From: Acetivibrio thermocellus ATCC 27405
GTDB lineage: Bacteria; Bacillota; Clostridia; Acetivibrionales; Acetivibrionaceae
Assembly (NCBI RefSeq): GCF_000015865.1
Contig: NC_009012.1
Span: 1,612,001 to 1,676,000, forward strand
Direction of reading: 5' to 3'
DNA length: 64,000 bases
How positions within the stretch are numbered: the stretch's first letter is position 1; every line of letters starts with the position of its first letter. This document shows, one piece after another, positions 35,568 to 43,926 of this stretch. The notes under the pieces are model-generated. The model had not been told where the DNA came from, did no database searches, and saw only the letters and a list, made by a program, of their open reading frames with translations. The position numbers were made by a program, and so were the translations under genes.

Positions 35568-36839
35568 TCAATAACATCTGCCAGAAAGCCGATAACATGA
35601 TATATTTAATTTCGCTGTTTCTCTTAAAGCTTTACTACCAATAATCAAGCAAGCCCAGAAGTTCGTATCGCTCCAAAAAGAGGAAGAAAAATTAAGCCTA
35701 ATAATAATCATTGAGAAGAAAAGAATAAACATTAATTTCCATTCTTGATTTTGGCATTTTAATAAAATTTTAATTGTAGACCAAGCAAAAATTATAATAA
35801 TGATAGTACCAATAATAATACCAAAATCCAAAAAAAGCTCAAGTACAAATTGATGGCAATATATCCCAAACTCGTTTCTATCTGAATATATGCCATTTCC
35901 AATTATGGGATGTTCCAAGATCATTTGCAAAGCATTTGACCACATTATACTTCTACCTTTATCTAATGCTATATTGCCAGATACTAATGTATTTAGTATT
36001 CTTGAACTTGCTCCCATTCGTGATATTACGTTATAAAAATACAATAATATTGCTTCATTTGTAATAACTTCATATATAGTGAAAAATGCAACTAAAATAA
36101 AAATAATATTTACAATTCTTTTTTTAGGTGTCGATGCTTCGTGACAAAATAGTACCTTTAAGATCCAGAAAACAAAAAATGATAAAACTGCTGTTCTTGA
36201 ACCATAAATGGTCATTGCTATAAACGCACTTATAGAAATAGTTGCATATAAATAGCGTATAATTTTTTTTTCTTTTTGGAATTCTATCGCAAAAATAAGG
36301 CTAACAAATAATAGACGATAACCTAAAGCCATATCATAGGTATTAGTTGAAAGGAGCCCATTTTCCATGGATCTTAAAAATCCACCTCTTGTTATTGCCG
36401 TTCTAATACGAAATGCGCTCCAAATAAATAAAAAATATCCTGAATATTTTAAATACTTCCTTAATTTATTTGGATCGTCAAACATTTGAAAAAACAAACA
36501 GGCAAAAATACCACTGGAAAACGTAAATACTGATTTCCATATATTCCAACTTGGCATTGAAATCATAGCTCTTCTATATTCAGGATAAAGCCAATATGTG
36601 AAAAAAAACAACAGTGCAGAAACGATAATAATTATAAATCCTGCACTATATACCTTTTGCGGAGACTTTAAACAGGCTATCAAATAAAAGGTATACAATA
36701 TTAGCAAAGTAATTACTTTAGCAATGAATTCATTTGAAACTCCCTTTTCAATTACCGAATAAAAAAAATCATATGCATAAAAGAGAATCAATGCCAAACC
36801 AATATATGAAACTCTAATCCTTAATGATTGCTGTAACAT
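35568..36839 (-). CDS. O-antigen polymerase/ligase-like membrane protein (Wzy)
   Basis: The 423-residue protein has at least ten hydrophobic helices and an extracytoplasmic loop with a HPIIGNGIYSDRNEFGIYCHQFVLELFLDFG segment, typical of the Wzy_C/O-antigen ligase fold. In this locus it would polymerise the repeat units flipped by Wzx. The sequence is strongly AT-rich, as often for Wzy genes. Its start overlaps the preceding glycosyltransferase by 19 bases, so they are co-transcribed. Confidence 0.85.
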   Translation of the reverse strand: MLQQSLRIRVSYIGLALILFYAYDFFYSVIEKGVSNEFIAKVITLLILYTFYLIACLKSPQKVYSAGFIIIIVSALLFFFTYWLYPEYRRAMISMPSWNIWKSVFTFSSGIFACLFFQMFDDPNKLRKYLKYSGYFLFIWSAFRIRTAITRGGFLRSMENGLLSTNTYDMALGYRLLFVSLIFAIEFQKEKKIIRYLYATISISAFIAMTIYGSRTAVLSFFVFWILKVLFCHEASTPKKRIVNIIFILVAFFTIYEVITNEAILLYFYNVISRMGASSRILNTLVSGNIALDKGRSIMWSNALQMILEHPIIGNGIYSDRNEFGIYCHQFVLELFLDFGIIIGTIIIIIFAWSTIKILLKCQNQEWKLMFILFFSMIIIRLNFSSSFWSDTNFWACLIIGSKALRETAKLNISCYRLSGRCY

Positions 36840-37753
36840 TTTTTACCCCATTCTTTAGCATTTTTATAAGGCTTTCGATTTAATTTTCGTAATGTTTTCA
36901 TTAATAAAGTATATAAAATGATATGTATCCCAATATTTATGTCCCATTGAGATGTAAATTTTCTTAGCTCTTTGTAGAACATCCACAGCTTCAATTTGCG
37001 CAAATAGACTGAAACTACTTCCATTGAATTACTGCAAATTATTACTTTTTGTCTAAACTTCGAGAATTTTTTAATTAGCGGTAACATTTTATCAATATAG
37101 TGAGCTCTGTATTTTTGAGCAATTTCTACTGATTTTGCTTTATTTCTGCCTACTTCAGAATTATAAATGTAACCAACTGATTTTACACATTTTATATTGG
37201 TAATGGCTGCAGCACGAGCAGTAAACTCATAATCTTGATGTCTCAAAAAAGACTCGTCAAATCCGTTTAGCTTTTCAAATATTTCACGCTTAATCATTAA
37301 AGAATTTGAACCAATTACCACAGAGTGTAACAATAAATCATATAACAAATCTCCGCTTTTTTCAAATCCTCTATAATTTGAAGCACAATACACCATACCC
37401 CAATCTTCATCTAACTTTGAAATCACTTCAACCTGATCAGCAATTTTATTAGGTAAATATTCATCATCATCATCCAGGAACGCAATATATTTCCCATTTG
37501 AATTTCTAAACCCAGTATTTCGAGCAGCTGCGCCATTTTTATTCTCTTCATGTATAACATACTTAACTCTCTTATCATTAAGAAACGGCTCAATGATTTT
37601 CTGCGTTTTCAATTGCTCTTCTGTGTTCCTACCATTATCATCTACAATTATTATCTCAATGTTTTTGTACGTCTGATTCAGTACACTGTTTAAAGCTCTC
37701 GAAATGTATTGACTGCCATTATAGGTAGGAATAATAACAGAAACTAAATCCAT
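36821..37753 (-). CDS. Family 2 glycosyltransferase
   Basis: This is a GT-A fold enzyme of 310 residues. The N-terminal VSVIIPTYNGSQYISRALNSVLNQ is the GT2 nucleotide-sugar site, IIIVDDNGR follows, and YIAFLDDDDEYLPNKI is the metal-binding DxD region. A later VGSNSLMIKREIFEKLNGFDE is typical of polysaccharide GT2 enzymes. No membrane segments are seen. The donor and acceptor cannot be read from sequence. It lies 17 bases after the ATP-grasp gene and overlaps wzy. Confidence 0.92.
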   Translation of the reverse strand: MDLVSVIIPTYNGSQYISRALNSVLNQTYKNIEIIIVDDNGRNTEEQLKTQKIIEPFLNDKRVKYVIHEENKNGAAARNTGFRNSNGKYIAFLDDDDEYLPNKIADQVEVISKLDEDWGMVYCASNYRGFEKSGDLLYDLLLHSVVIGSNSLMIKREIFEKLNGFDESFLRHQDYEFTARAAAITNIKCVKSVGYIYNSEVGRNKAKSVEIAQKYRAHYIDKMLPLIKKFSKFRQKVIICSNSMEVVSVYLRKLKLWMFYKELRKFTSQWDINIGIHIILYTLLMKTLRKLNRKPYKNAKEWGKKCYSNH

Positions 37754-37770
37754 TTTAATAATGCTCTCCT

Positions 37771-38676
37771 TTACGTCTTATTCAAAGGTAACGTAATCCA
37801 GCTCCCAAATTTGTAATCCCATTCATCAGGTATAAATGGCTTTAATCCACTCCAATGAAAAAATGTCATTTCACCAAAGTATACTCTGCCATTTACATTA
37901 TAAAAGTCTATTCTTACATGAGGTATTCCTTCAGATAGCACTTCAGCCAATTTAATCATTAATTCAAAATTTTCAGGTTTTTTTAGTTCTCGCGTCGCAT
38001 TAGGATATCCATTTTGAATAGGCAAGTGATTAAAATCAGTATCGTAAAAATCAAATCTGGTATCAATCCCTCTGTCAGTTGCAATAAAAAGTGCTTTTAC
38101 TTTACCATCAAAAGCAAAGAATTTATAGTCTTTTAATTCATAACCTGACTCATCAACCATATACTGTTCAGCAATAATTCTCGGTTTAACATCTTTATAT
38201 GGCCACTCACGTGTATTCAAATAGTAGTTTCTTTTTAAGCATCTTTCTATCTTCTTTTTCGCCTGCTTGAAATCAAAACATTTCTTATCTTTGCATATAA
38301 CAATTCCTCCAGAATCATGTGTACATTTGAGAACAAATTGTTCTGGTAGTAAATCAAAATTAATATCTTCAAATCTATCCCAAACACCTAATGTTGGAAT
38401 TACATATTTTTCACCAATTTTTTCAGCAACATATTTCTTTACTTCATATTTATCAACCATTTTTGTATACTCAGGACGTCGATCATATAGTTTTAACCAT
38501 TGCAATTTTTCATTGTATCTTTGTGGATTTTGTAAATTCAGTTTTTTCTTTAATCTAACCCTATAAAGAATTCTTAAATATAATTCATCACCCTTAATAT
38601 TTTTAGGAAGTATTCTTCCCAATGCTAGTGTAATATACAATAATGGATTCGTTAATATATCTTTAATTTTTTTCAT
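37771..38676 (-). CDS. TupA-like ATP-grasp amidoligase-fold protein (copy A)
   Basis: The 301-residue protein belongs to the TupA-like ATP-grasp family. Members were first linked to teichuronopeptide synthesis, where an amino acid is joined to a uronic acid carboxyl. Typical parts are YNEKLQWLKLYDRRPEYTKMVDKYEVKKYV, IPTLGVWDRFEDINFDLLPEQFVLKCTHDSGG (ATP-binding), RIIAEQYMVDESG, VRIDFYNVNGRVYFGEMTFFHWSG (metal site, D and E), and a C-terminal W-rich end. It shares clear similarity with copy B at 39.8-40.7 kb. The start overlaps the end of the GT4 gene by 14 bases. The attached group is unknown. Confidence 0.88.
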   Translation of the reverse strand: MKKIKDILTNPLLYITLALGRILPKNIKGDELYLRILYRVRLKKKLNLQNPQRYNEKLQWLKLYDRRPEYTKMVDKYEVKKYVAEKIGEKYVIPTLGVWDRFEDINFDLLPEQFVLKCTHDSGGIVICKDKKCFDFKQAKKKIERCLKRNYYLNTREWPYKDVKPRIIAEQYMVDESGYELKDYKFFAFDGKVKALFIATDRGIDTRFDFYDTDFNHLPIQNGYPNATRELKKPENFELMIKLAEVLSEGIPHVRIDFYNVNGRVYFGEMTFFHWSGLKPFIPDEWDYKFGSWITLPLNKT

Positions 38677-39808
38677 TTTTAGTCCTCTTTTCTAATATGT
38701 CATTAAATAAATTTTCCCACATATTTGCAACTGTCTTAACATTCAATTTTTCCCTAAGTAATACGTTATTTTTGCTCATTTTAGTAATTGTCAGTGGGTC
38801 CCCCAGTATCTTTCGCATTGCATCTGCCATCTGCTCTCTATTGTTAATATCAACAACATATCCATTTTCACCATCAATAATAAGTTCTTTTGCCACTCCC
38901 GATGGAAAGTTTGTAGAAATAACAGGGAGCCCTGAAGCCATCGCTTCTGCTAAAGCATTAGGGAATCCTTCAAAATTCGAAGACATAACAAAAAGTTGTG
39001 CATCTGCTATGTGCTTCATAACATTTGTTTTAGTTCCCATTAATTGAATTCTATCATTCAAGCCCAAACGGTTAATTTTTTTCTGAAGTCTTTCCCTTTC
39101 AGGTCCTTCTCCATAAATCTCAAGCCTGTATTCAGAGTATTCGTTGGCAATATCAGAAAATGCATCTATGAGTAAATCGTAATTTTTTTGATTACTCAGT
39201 CTTCCAACTGCAACAATCAGCTTTCTCCTTTTTATTATTTCTTCTTTATTAATACATTCTTCATTAACTGGATTTGGAATTACTTTTGTAACTGATTTAG
39301 GATTTTTGTTCAAAAAATAATCTTGTATTACTTTACTCTGACAAACAATGCAATCAGCTAGCGGGTACACAATGTTGCATAATTTAATAAGTAACTTGCT
39401 TCTTTTTCTAGGGTCACAACGTTCAGAAACAACAACAGGATATTTAACCCGTGAAATTCTATTATTTATTACTGATAATAAATTTGTATAAGTTAGAAAC
39501 GATAAAATTATATCTGGTTTATATTCTCTCAATTGACGTCTATAAAACAATGTACCTTTAATAACCGCACTTATCATTTGAATTCTTTTTATCAAAAAAT
39601 TACCAGAATTTATATCAGCTCCTCCGCCTATAAATTCTACACGCTTGTCTAATTCATATGCAGAGACAGCTTTTTTTAATGTTACTAATCTAACTTGATG
39701 CCCACGCTTAACAAACTCATTAGCCAGTGTTGCCATTACTCTTTCTGCTCCACCCATAGGCATCCCCGTTATCAAAAATAAATATTTAATCTTCTTTCTA
39801 TCCATCAT
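38663..39808 (-). CDS. Family 4 glycosyltransferase
   Basis: This GT-B enzyme has 381 residues. The N-terminal MPMGGAERVMATLANEFVKRGHQVRLVT is the acceptor-domain signature. The C-terminal donor site shows VGRLSNQKNYDLLIDAF, EIYGEGPERERLQKKI and SNFEGFPNALAEAMASGLPVISTNFPSG with the ExxxxxxxE pattern. It resembles GalNAc/Gal-type transferases of capsule loci but the sugar cannot be inferred. Its ATG overlaps the stop of ATP-grasp copy B as ATGA, and its end overlaps copy A. Confidence 0.92.
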   Translation of the reverse strand: MMDRKKIKYLFLITGMPMGGAERVMATLANEFVKRGHQVRLVTLKKAVSAYELDKRVEFIGGGADINSGNFLIKRIQMISAVIKGTLFYRRQLREYKPDIILSFLTYTNLLSVINNRISRVKYPVVVSERCDPRKRSKLLIKLCNIVYPLADCIVCQSKVIQDYFLNKNPKSVTKVIPNPVNEECINKEEIIKRRKLIVAVGRLSNQKNYDLLIDAFSDIANEYSEYRLEIYGEGPERERLQKKINRLGLNDRIQLMGTKTNVMKHIADAQLFVMSSNFEGFPNALAEAMASGLPVISTNFPSGVAKELIIDGENGYVVDINNREQMADAMRKILGDPLTITKMSKNNVLLREKLNVKTVANMWENLFNDILEKRTKNEKN

Positions 39809-40695
39809 TTTTTAACCTCTTTTGGGTGCAGAGTTGGTAACTGAAGCCACTCACCAAGTATTTCATCCCATTTGGCAGGCTGAAATGGCATAAATCCACT
39901 AAAGTGATAGAATGTTAACTCTCCAAAATATACCTTACCATCAACTTCATAAAAGTCTACTCTCACATGAGGAATATTTTTTGATAACACTCTTGCAAGC
40001 TCTTTCATCTTATCAAAATTACTTGGTTTAGTAATTGTAACATCGGAATTAGGATAATGTTGAATTATATTTTGATGATTGAAATCCATATCAAAAAAAT
40101 CAAATTTTGTATTGCCTGAACTACGCCCAGTAACAACAAACATTAACTTTGGTTCTCCACCAAAACAAAGAAACTTATAATCTCTAAGTTCACCAGTTAT
40201 CGAATCTTCAAGAAATTGCTCAGCGATAATCCGTGGCTTAATATTTTTATATGGCCATTCCCTGCCTATATAATAAAAATTACATTTTAATGCATCATTA
40301 AGTTTCTTCTTAGCTAAATTTATATCTAATTTGCTTTTATCTTTTACAATTACTAATCCTTCAGAGTCGTGCGTGCATTTAAGTACAAACTGCTCTGGCA
40401 AAGAGTTAAAATCAATATCATCGAAATTATCCCAAACTCCAAGAGTTGGAACAATATATTCCTCGCCAATAATATCTGCAACATATTTTTTTACTTCATA
40501 CTTGTCAACCATTTTTATATAATCTGGATTTCTATCATGCAGTTTTAGCCAATTTAGTTTTTCATTAAATGTTCTAGGTTCTTTCAAGTTACAAAAACGT
40601 TTATAGTGGGCAAAATAATAAATTTGTATGTATATTGAATCTGGCAAAAAACGAAGTGCATATTTTATTTTCTTTAGTATTTTTTTCTTATTCAT
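39805..40695 (-). CDS. TupA-like ATP-grasp amidoligase-fold protein (copy B)
   Basis: The 296-residue protein is a second TupA-like ATP-grasp enzyme, clearly related to copy A: FNEKLNWLKLHDRNPDYIKMVDKYEVKKYV, PEQFVLKCTHDSEGLVIVKD, REWPYKNIKPRIIAEQFLED, and VRVDFYEVDGKVYFGELTFYHFSGF. The two copies flank one GT4 gene, which suggests two distinct substitutions or two substrates rather than simple redundancy. It lies 10 bases after the Alg13-like gene. Confidence 0.88.
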   Translation of the reverse strand: MNKKKILKKIKYALRFLPDSIYIQIYYFAHYKRFCNLKEPRTFNEKLNWLKLHDRNPDYIKMVDKYEVKKYVADIIGEEYIVPTLGVWDNFDDIDFNSLPEQFVLKCTHDSEGLVIVKDKSKLDINLAKKKLNDALKCNFYYIGREWPYKNIKPRIIAEQFLEDSITGELRDYKFLCFGGEPKLMFVVTGRSSGNTKFDFFDMDFNHQNIIQHYPNSDVTITKPSNFDKMKELARVLSKNIPHVRVDFYEVDGKVYFGELTFYHFSGFMPFQPAKWDEILGEWLQLPTLHPKEVKK

Positions 40696-40704
40696 AGCAT
40701 CGCC

Positions 40705-41199
40705 TCATTGCCAGTTTTCTTGTATAAATTGATCTATTAAATTTAAAATTGCTAAAGGATCTTTATTCTCCCAAGGAACTAAGTTATCTGTTCCATTGTA
40801 AATTTTTAAGAATGCTTCTCCCAGCTCTTCCATTTCATAAACCGCTATAACATAATTATTTGCGGCAAATGCTTCGTTATTTTGAATTTGATGGTCATTA
40901 ATATGCTCACCATATTTTTTAAGCCTTGTCACTGCAATAACTTTTTTTCCCGCATTTAATGCTTTCATTATTGAACCGGATGCACCATGAGTAACAACAA
41001 TATCTGCTTCATTAATTCTTCTTTCAAACTCTTCTGGTGAAATAAAATCCTTATATTCGAAATTCCTAGGCTTATAAGTGGAAGTACCTATCTGGGCAAA
41101 CATTTTATCGGTTAAAATTCCTTCGTCATAAAGAGAATCTAGTTTTTCAAACAAACGATTAAAAGGGTATTTTCTCGAACCAACAGTCACAAATATCAA
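40705..41199 (-). CDS. Alg13/EpsF-like glycosyltransferase catalytic partner
   Basis: The 164-residue protein has the half-size GT-B donor domain of the Alg13/PssE/EpsF type: LIFVTVGSRKYPFNRLFEKLD, then FISPEEFERRINEADIVVTHGASGSIMKALNAGKKVIAVTR and EHINDHQIQNNEAF. It needs a membrane partner, the adjacent Alg14-like protein. I chose the TTG at 41199, which overlaps the partner's stop as TTGA and has GGGG eight bases upstream; the longer frame from 41253 would overlap the partner by 58 bases. Confidence 0.9.
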   Translation of the reverse strand: MIFVTVGSRKYPFNRLFEKLDSLYDEGILTDKMFAQIGTSTYKPRNFEYKDFISPEEFERRINEADIVVTHGASGSIMKALNAGKKVIAVTRLKKYGEHINDHQIQNNEAFAANNYVIAVYEMEELGEAFLKIYNGTDNLVPWENKDPLAILNLIDQFIQENWQ

Positions 41200-41687
41200 T
41201 ACAGACACCCCACATAAACAGCATTTTTGTAAAACTTTTTCTGTGATTCCCATTGAACTATAAACAAATCTGCATGTTTTTCCATCATTTTACCGGCTAC
41301 GGTAGGCATGTTTGCTCTTCCAAAAGTTTCAATAAAAATGAACTTTTTGCGAAATAAAACAGCTAATAAGTAAAATGGATATGCAACCATCGTGCCCGTA
41401 GTAATAACAAAATCTGGACGCTCTTTTATCCAAATAAACAATGTATACGTTGCATTCCATAACATTTTCAACGGCATTAACTTATCCTTTAAATCTGTTT
41501 GTAGCATAAAATACTTTGCCAGTGGTGCCTCAATCTTTGTCTTTTCTGTGACAAAAAAGCCCGTATATTTATCGGCCAGTGGCTTAAGCTTCTGCAATTG
41601 TTCCCAATGCCCACCTGACGAAGAAACAAAACAGATTCTCGGTTTTCTATTATGAACCTTTTTACGTTTTTCCATCTTTTTAATCAT
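41196..41687 (-). CDS. Alg14/EpsE-like glycosyltransferase membrane partner
   Basis: The 163-residue protein resembles Alg14/PssD/Cps14F-type subunits: PRICFVSSSGGHWEQLQKLKPLADKYTGFFVTE at the N-terminus, a hydrophobic segment PDFVITTGTMVAYPFYLLAVLF, and FIETFGRANMPTVAGKMMEKHADLFIVQWE. It recruits the Alg13-like catalytic partner to the membrane acceptor lipid. Such pairs often add the second sugar of a repeat unit. Several ATG codons near the start are possible. Confidence 0.9.
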   Translation of the reverse strand: MIKKMEKRKKVHNRKPRICFVSSSGGHWEQLQKLKPLADKYTGFFVTEKTKIEAPLAKYFMLQTDLKDKLMPLKMLWNATYTLFIWIKERPDFVITTGTMVAYPFYLLAVLFRKKFIFIETFGRANMPTVAGKMMEKHADLFIVQWESQKKFYKNAVYVGCLY

Positions 41688-41881
41688 CCCTAAACTCTTC
41701 TATGTAATTTGGGGTATATGTCCATCTCACAAAAGTATCTCAATCTTTTGGCAATTTCTCAACAAACACAGATAGAAAATTTTTCTCATCAACATAATTA
41801 GTATAACTGATGTATAAAATTAACAAGTTCAGTTCATCTTTTACTATTAATTTAAAACATCTATTCTATTTGCTTGCCTTA

Positions 41882-42925
41882 TTATTTCTGCATATAAAAT
41901 TCACGATACCACTTAGCAAACTTACTCAATCCTTCTTCAAGACTTGTGCTTGGCTTAAATCCAAAATCTCGAACTAAATCATCTACATCAGCATATGTTT
42001 GGTATACATCACCAGGCTGCATAGGAAGTAGTTCTTTTTCACCAGGCTTTGTAATAATGCCTTCCTCCATCAGACATTTCTCCAATACTTCCACGAAATG
42101 CATTAAATTTTCTGGTTTGTTATTTCCGATATTGTAAATCTTGTATCTTACTCCATCTTCCATAGGTTCAGGAACCTTTTGGAGCACAAGCACAATACCC
42201 TTAACTATATCATCAATATATGTAAAATCACGGTACATGTCACCATAGTTAAAAATCTGAATCTTTTTACCTTGTGCTAACTTATTTGTAAAGCTAAAAT
42301 ACGCCATATCCGGTCGTCCCGCAGGACCATAAACAGTAAAGAAGCGTAATCCTGTCGATGGTATATTGTACAATTTACTATATGTATAAGCCATTAACTC
42401 ATTAGACTTTTTTGTTGCTGCATACAGTGAAACAGGATAGTCTACTTTGTCTTCAGTAGAATATGGTACTTTCTTGTTTGAACCATAAACAGATGAACTG
42501 CTCGCATAAACAAGGTGTTCAACTGGAACTTTACCTTCGTCATATGAATGACGGCAGGCCTCAAGTATATTGTAAAAACCTATTATATTCGATTCAATAT
42601 AAGCATCTGGGTTAGTAATGCTATATCTAACTCCAGCCTGCGCAGCTAAATTAACTACAATCTGTGGATGGTATGTATTAAAAATATTATTAATTAATTC
42701 TTTATCTGCAATGTTTCCTTTCACAAAAATGAATTTTGAATTATTACACAAACTTTCTAAACGACTTTCTTTTAATTTAACATCATAATAATCATTCATA
42801 TTGTCAATACCTATAATTGTAATACCATCCACTGTATCAAGTAATTGCTTAGCAAAATAAGCTCCAATAAAACCAGCAACACCTGTAATAAATATAATCT
42901 TATTTCTTAAGTCTATTTTTGACAT
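41882..42925 (-). CDS. NAD-dependent UDP-sugar epimerase, UDP-glucuronate 4-epimerase-like
   Basis: This extended short-chain dehydrogenase has 347 residues. It has an NAD site FITGVAGFIGAYFAKQLL, DNMNDYYDVKLKESRL typical of the UDP-glucuronate 4-epimerase (CapI/WbnF) group, the catalytic SLYAATKKSNELMAYTYSKLY (YxxxK), and GPAGRPDMAYFSFT with the arginine that contacts the uronate carboxyl in that group. With Ugd it should give UDP-galacturonate. It is the first enzyme gene after loaP and is 194 bases upstream of the Alg14-like gene. Confidence 0.88.
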   Translation of the reverse strand: MSKIDLRNKIIFITGVAGFIGAYFAKQLLDTVDGITIIGIDNMNDYYDVKLKESRLESLCNNSKFIFVKGNIADKELINNIFNTYHPQIVVNLAAQAGVRYSITNPDAYIESNIIGFYNILEACRHSYDEGKVPVEHLVYASSSSVYGSNKKVPYSTEDKVDYPVSLYAATKKSNELMAYTYSKLYNIPSTGLRFFTVYGPAGRPDMAYFSFTNKLAQGKKIQIFNYGDMYRDFTYIDDIVKGIVLVLQKVPEPMEDGVRYKIYNIGNNKPENLMHFVEVLEKCLMEEGIITKPGEKELLPMQPGDVYQTYADVDDLVRDFGFKPSTSLEEGLSKFAKWYREFYMQK

Positions 42926-43104
42926 AACCTTACTACTCCTTCTTCATGTTATATAAATAATCAATGCAAAACAGTATAGTAATACCTTAGTTTAATAGTC
43001 CAAAATAAGCATATTTCAATAATCATACTTCTCCACATCAACTATATATTTACATGGACATGTTAATCACCTATAGCATATATCTTCAGTTGTCCTTTTT
43101 TGTA

Positions 43105-43662
43105 TTATGTTGTACGACATCTTACATTGTTCTCATTGTCCGAAACTTTTCTAACAACTTCCAATGCTACGGTTACTAATCTGACATCTCCCATTATCTC
43201 TATCTCAATTAATGCCTCTCTCCTATGTCTATTTATCTTTTTAACAAGACTTTCCATACCTTTTAAGGGCCCATCAAATATAAGTATTTTATCTCCTTCA
43301 ATAATACCATAGGATGCTTCAATACAATAATTATTATTACACAAGCTCAGAAGTCTTTGTCTTTCAGACTCCCTCATTGCAATTTCCGTATCCGAATATT
43401 TTAATAGACTTATAATATCACTGGACCTGTTTATCAAATATTTTATTTCTTCTAAAAAATCACGTCCGGGTAACATTGACTCTACAAATACATATCCTGG
43501 AAATAAAGGTCTAATTTCTTTTTTTACACTTCCCGCCTTTTTGAACAATATTTCTTGCAATGGAATAAAGGGTATAGATATATCCGCATTAAGTTCCTTT
43601 CTTAAATATTGTTCTACTTTTCTCTCTTTGCCGGACTTTACAAAAAGTACATACCAATACAT
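43105..43662 (-). CDS. loaP: LoaP-type NusG paralogue, transcription antiterminator
   Basis: The 185-residue protein has an N-terminal NGN domain (MYWYVLFVKSGKERKVEQYLRKEL, IRPLFPGYVFVESML) and a C-terminal KOW motif (YGIIEGDKILIFDGPLKGMESLVKKINRHRREALIEI). This is the layout of LoaP, a specialised NusG paralogue known to promote read-through of long polysaccharide and polyketide operons in Firmicutes. The core NusG sits elsewhere with secE and rplK. Its position just before nine polysaccharide genes fits that role. AAAGGA serves as ribosome binding site. Confidence 0.9.
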   Translation of the reverse strand: MYWYVLFVKSGKERKVEQYLRKELNADISIPFIPLQEILFKKAGSVKKEIRPLFPGYVFVESMLPGRDFLEEIKYLINRSSDIISLLKYSDTEIAMRESERQRLLSLCNNNYCIEASYGIIEGDKILIFDGPLKGMESLVKKINRHRREALIEIEIMGDVRLVTVALEVVRKVSDNENNVRCRTT

Positions 43663-43684
43663 AGGCTTATCCTTTCAGCGTTAT

Positions 43685-43714
43685 ATTATAATATGTATAG
43701 ATTCGCCTAGTCAC
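43685..43714 (-). promoter_or_regulatory. Possible promoter just upstream of loaP
   Basis: GTGACT and a perfect TATAAT are separated by 18 bases on the minus strand. If used, the loaP leader would be very short and would not contain the hairpin at 43761-43799. Confidence 0.35.
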
Positions 43715-43760
43715 TTATAAATCTAATAAGCTACCATAATTGAAGCTGTTATATTCCCCA

Positions 43761-43799
43761 TTGATTAGGCAACGTGCCCCTCCAACGATTACCTATCAA
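43761..43799 (-). promoter_or_regulatory. Conserved-looking long hairpin upstream of loaP
   Basis: On the minus strand a stem of about 14 bp forms from TTGAT-AGG-T-AA-(T)-CGT and ACG-TT-G-CCT-(A)-ATCAA, with two single-base bulges and one G-U pair. The loop is TGGAGGGGC. There is no T-run, so it is not a simple terminator. It lies in the 264-base gap between the autokinase and loaP, and could be an antiterminator recognition or mRNA-processing element. Confidence 0.55.
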
Positions 43800-43926
43800 C
43801 AGGTGCTTTCAAAAAACAATAAATACACCCTCAATCATATGAACTCATATAACTTATAGGTATAAACAAATTAAATTGCAATCTTCTTTCATTAATCTTA
43901 AGTACTATATTACATTCCATTTATAC

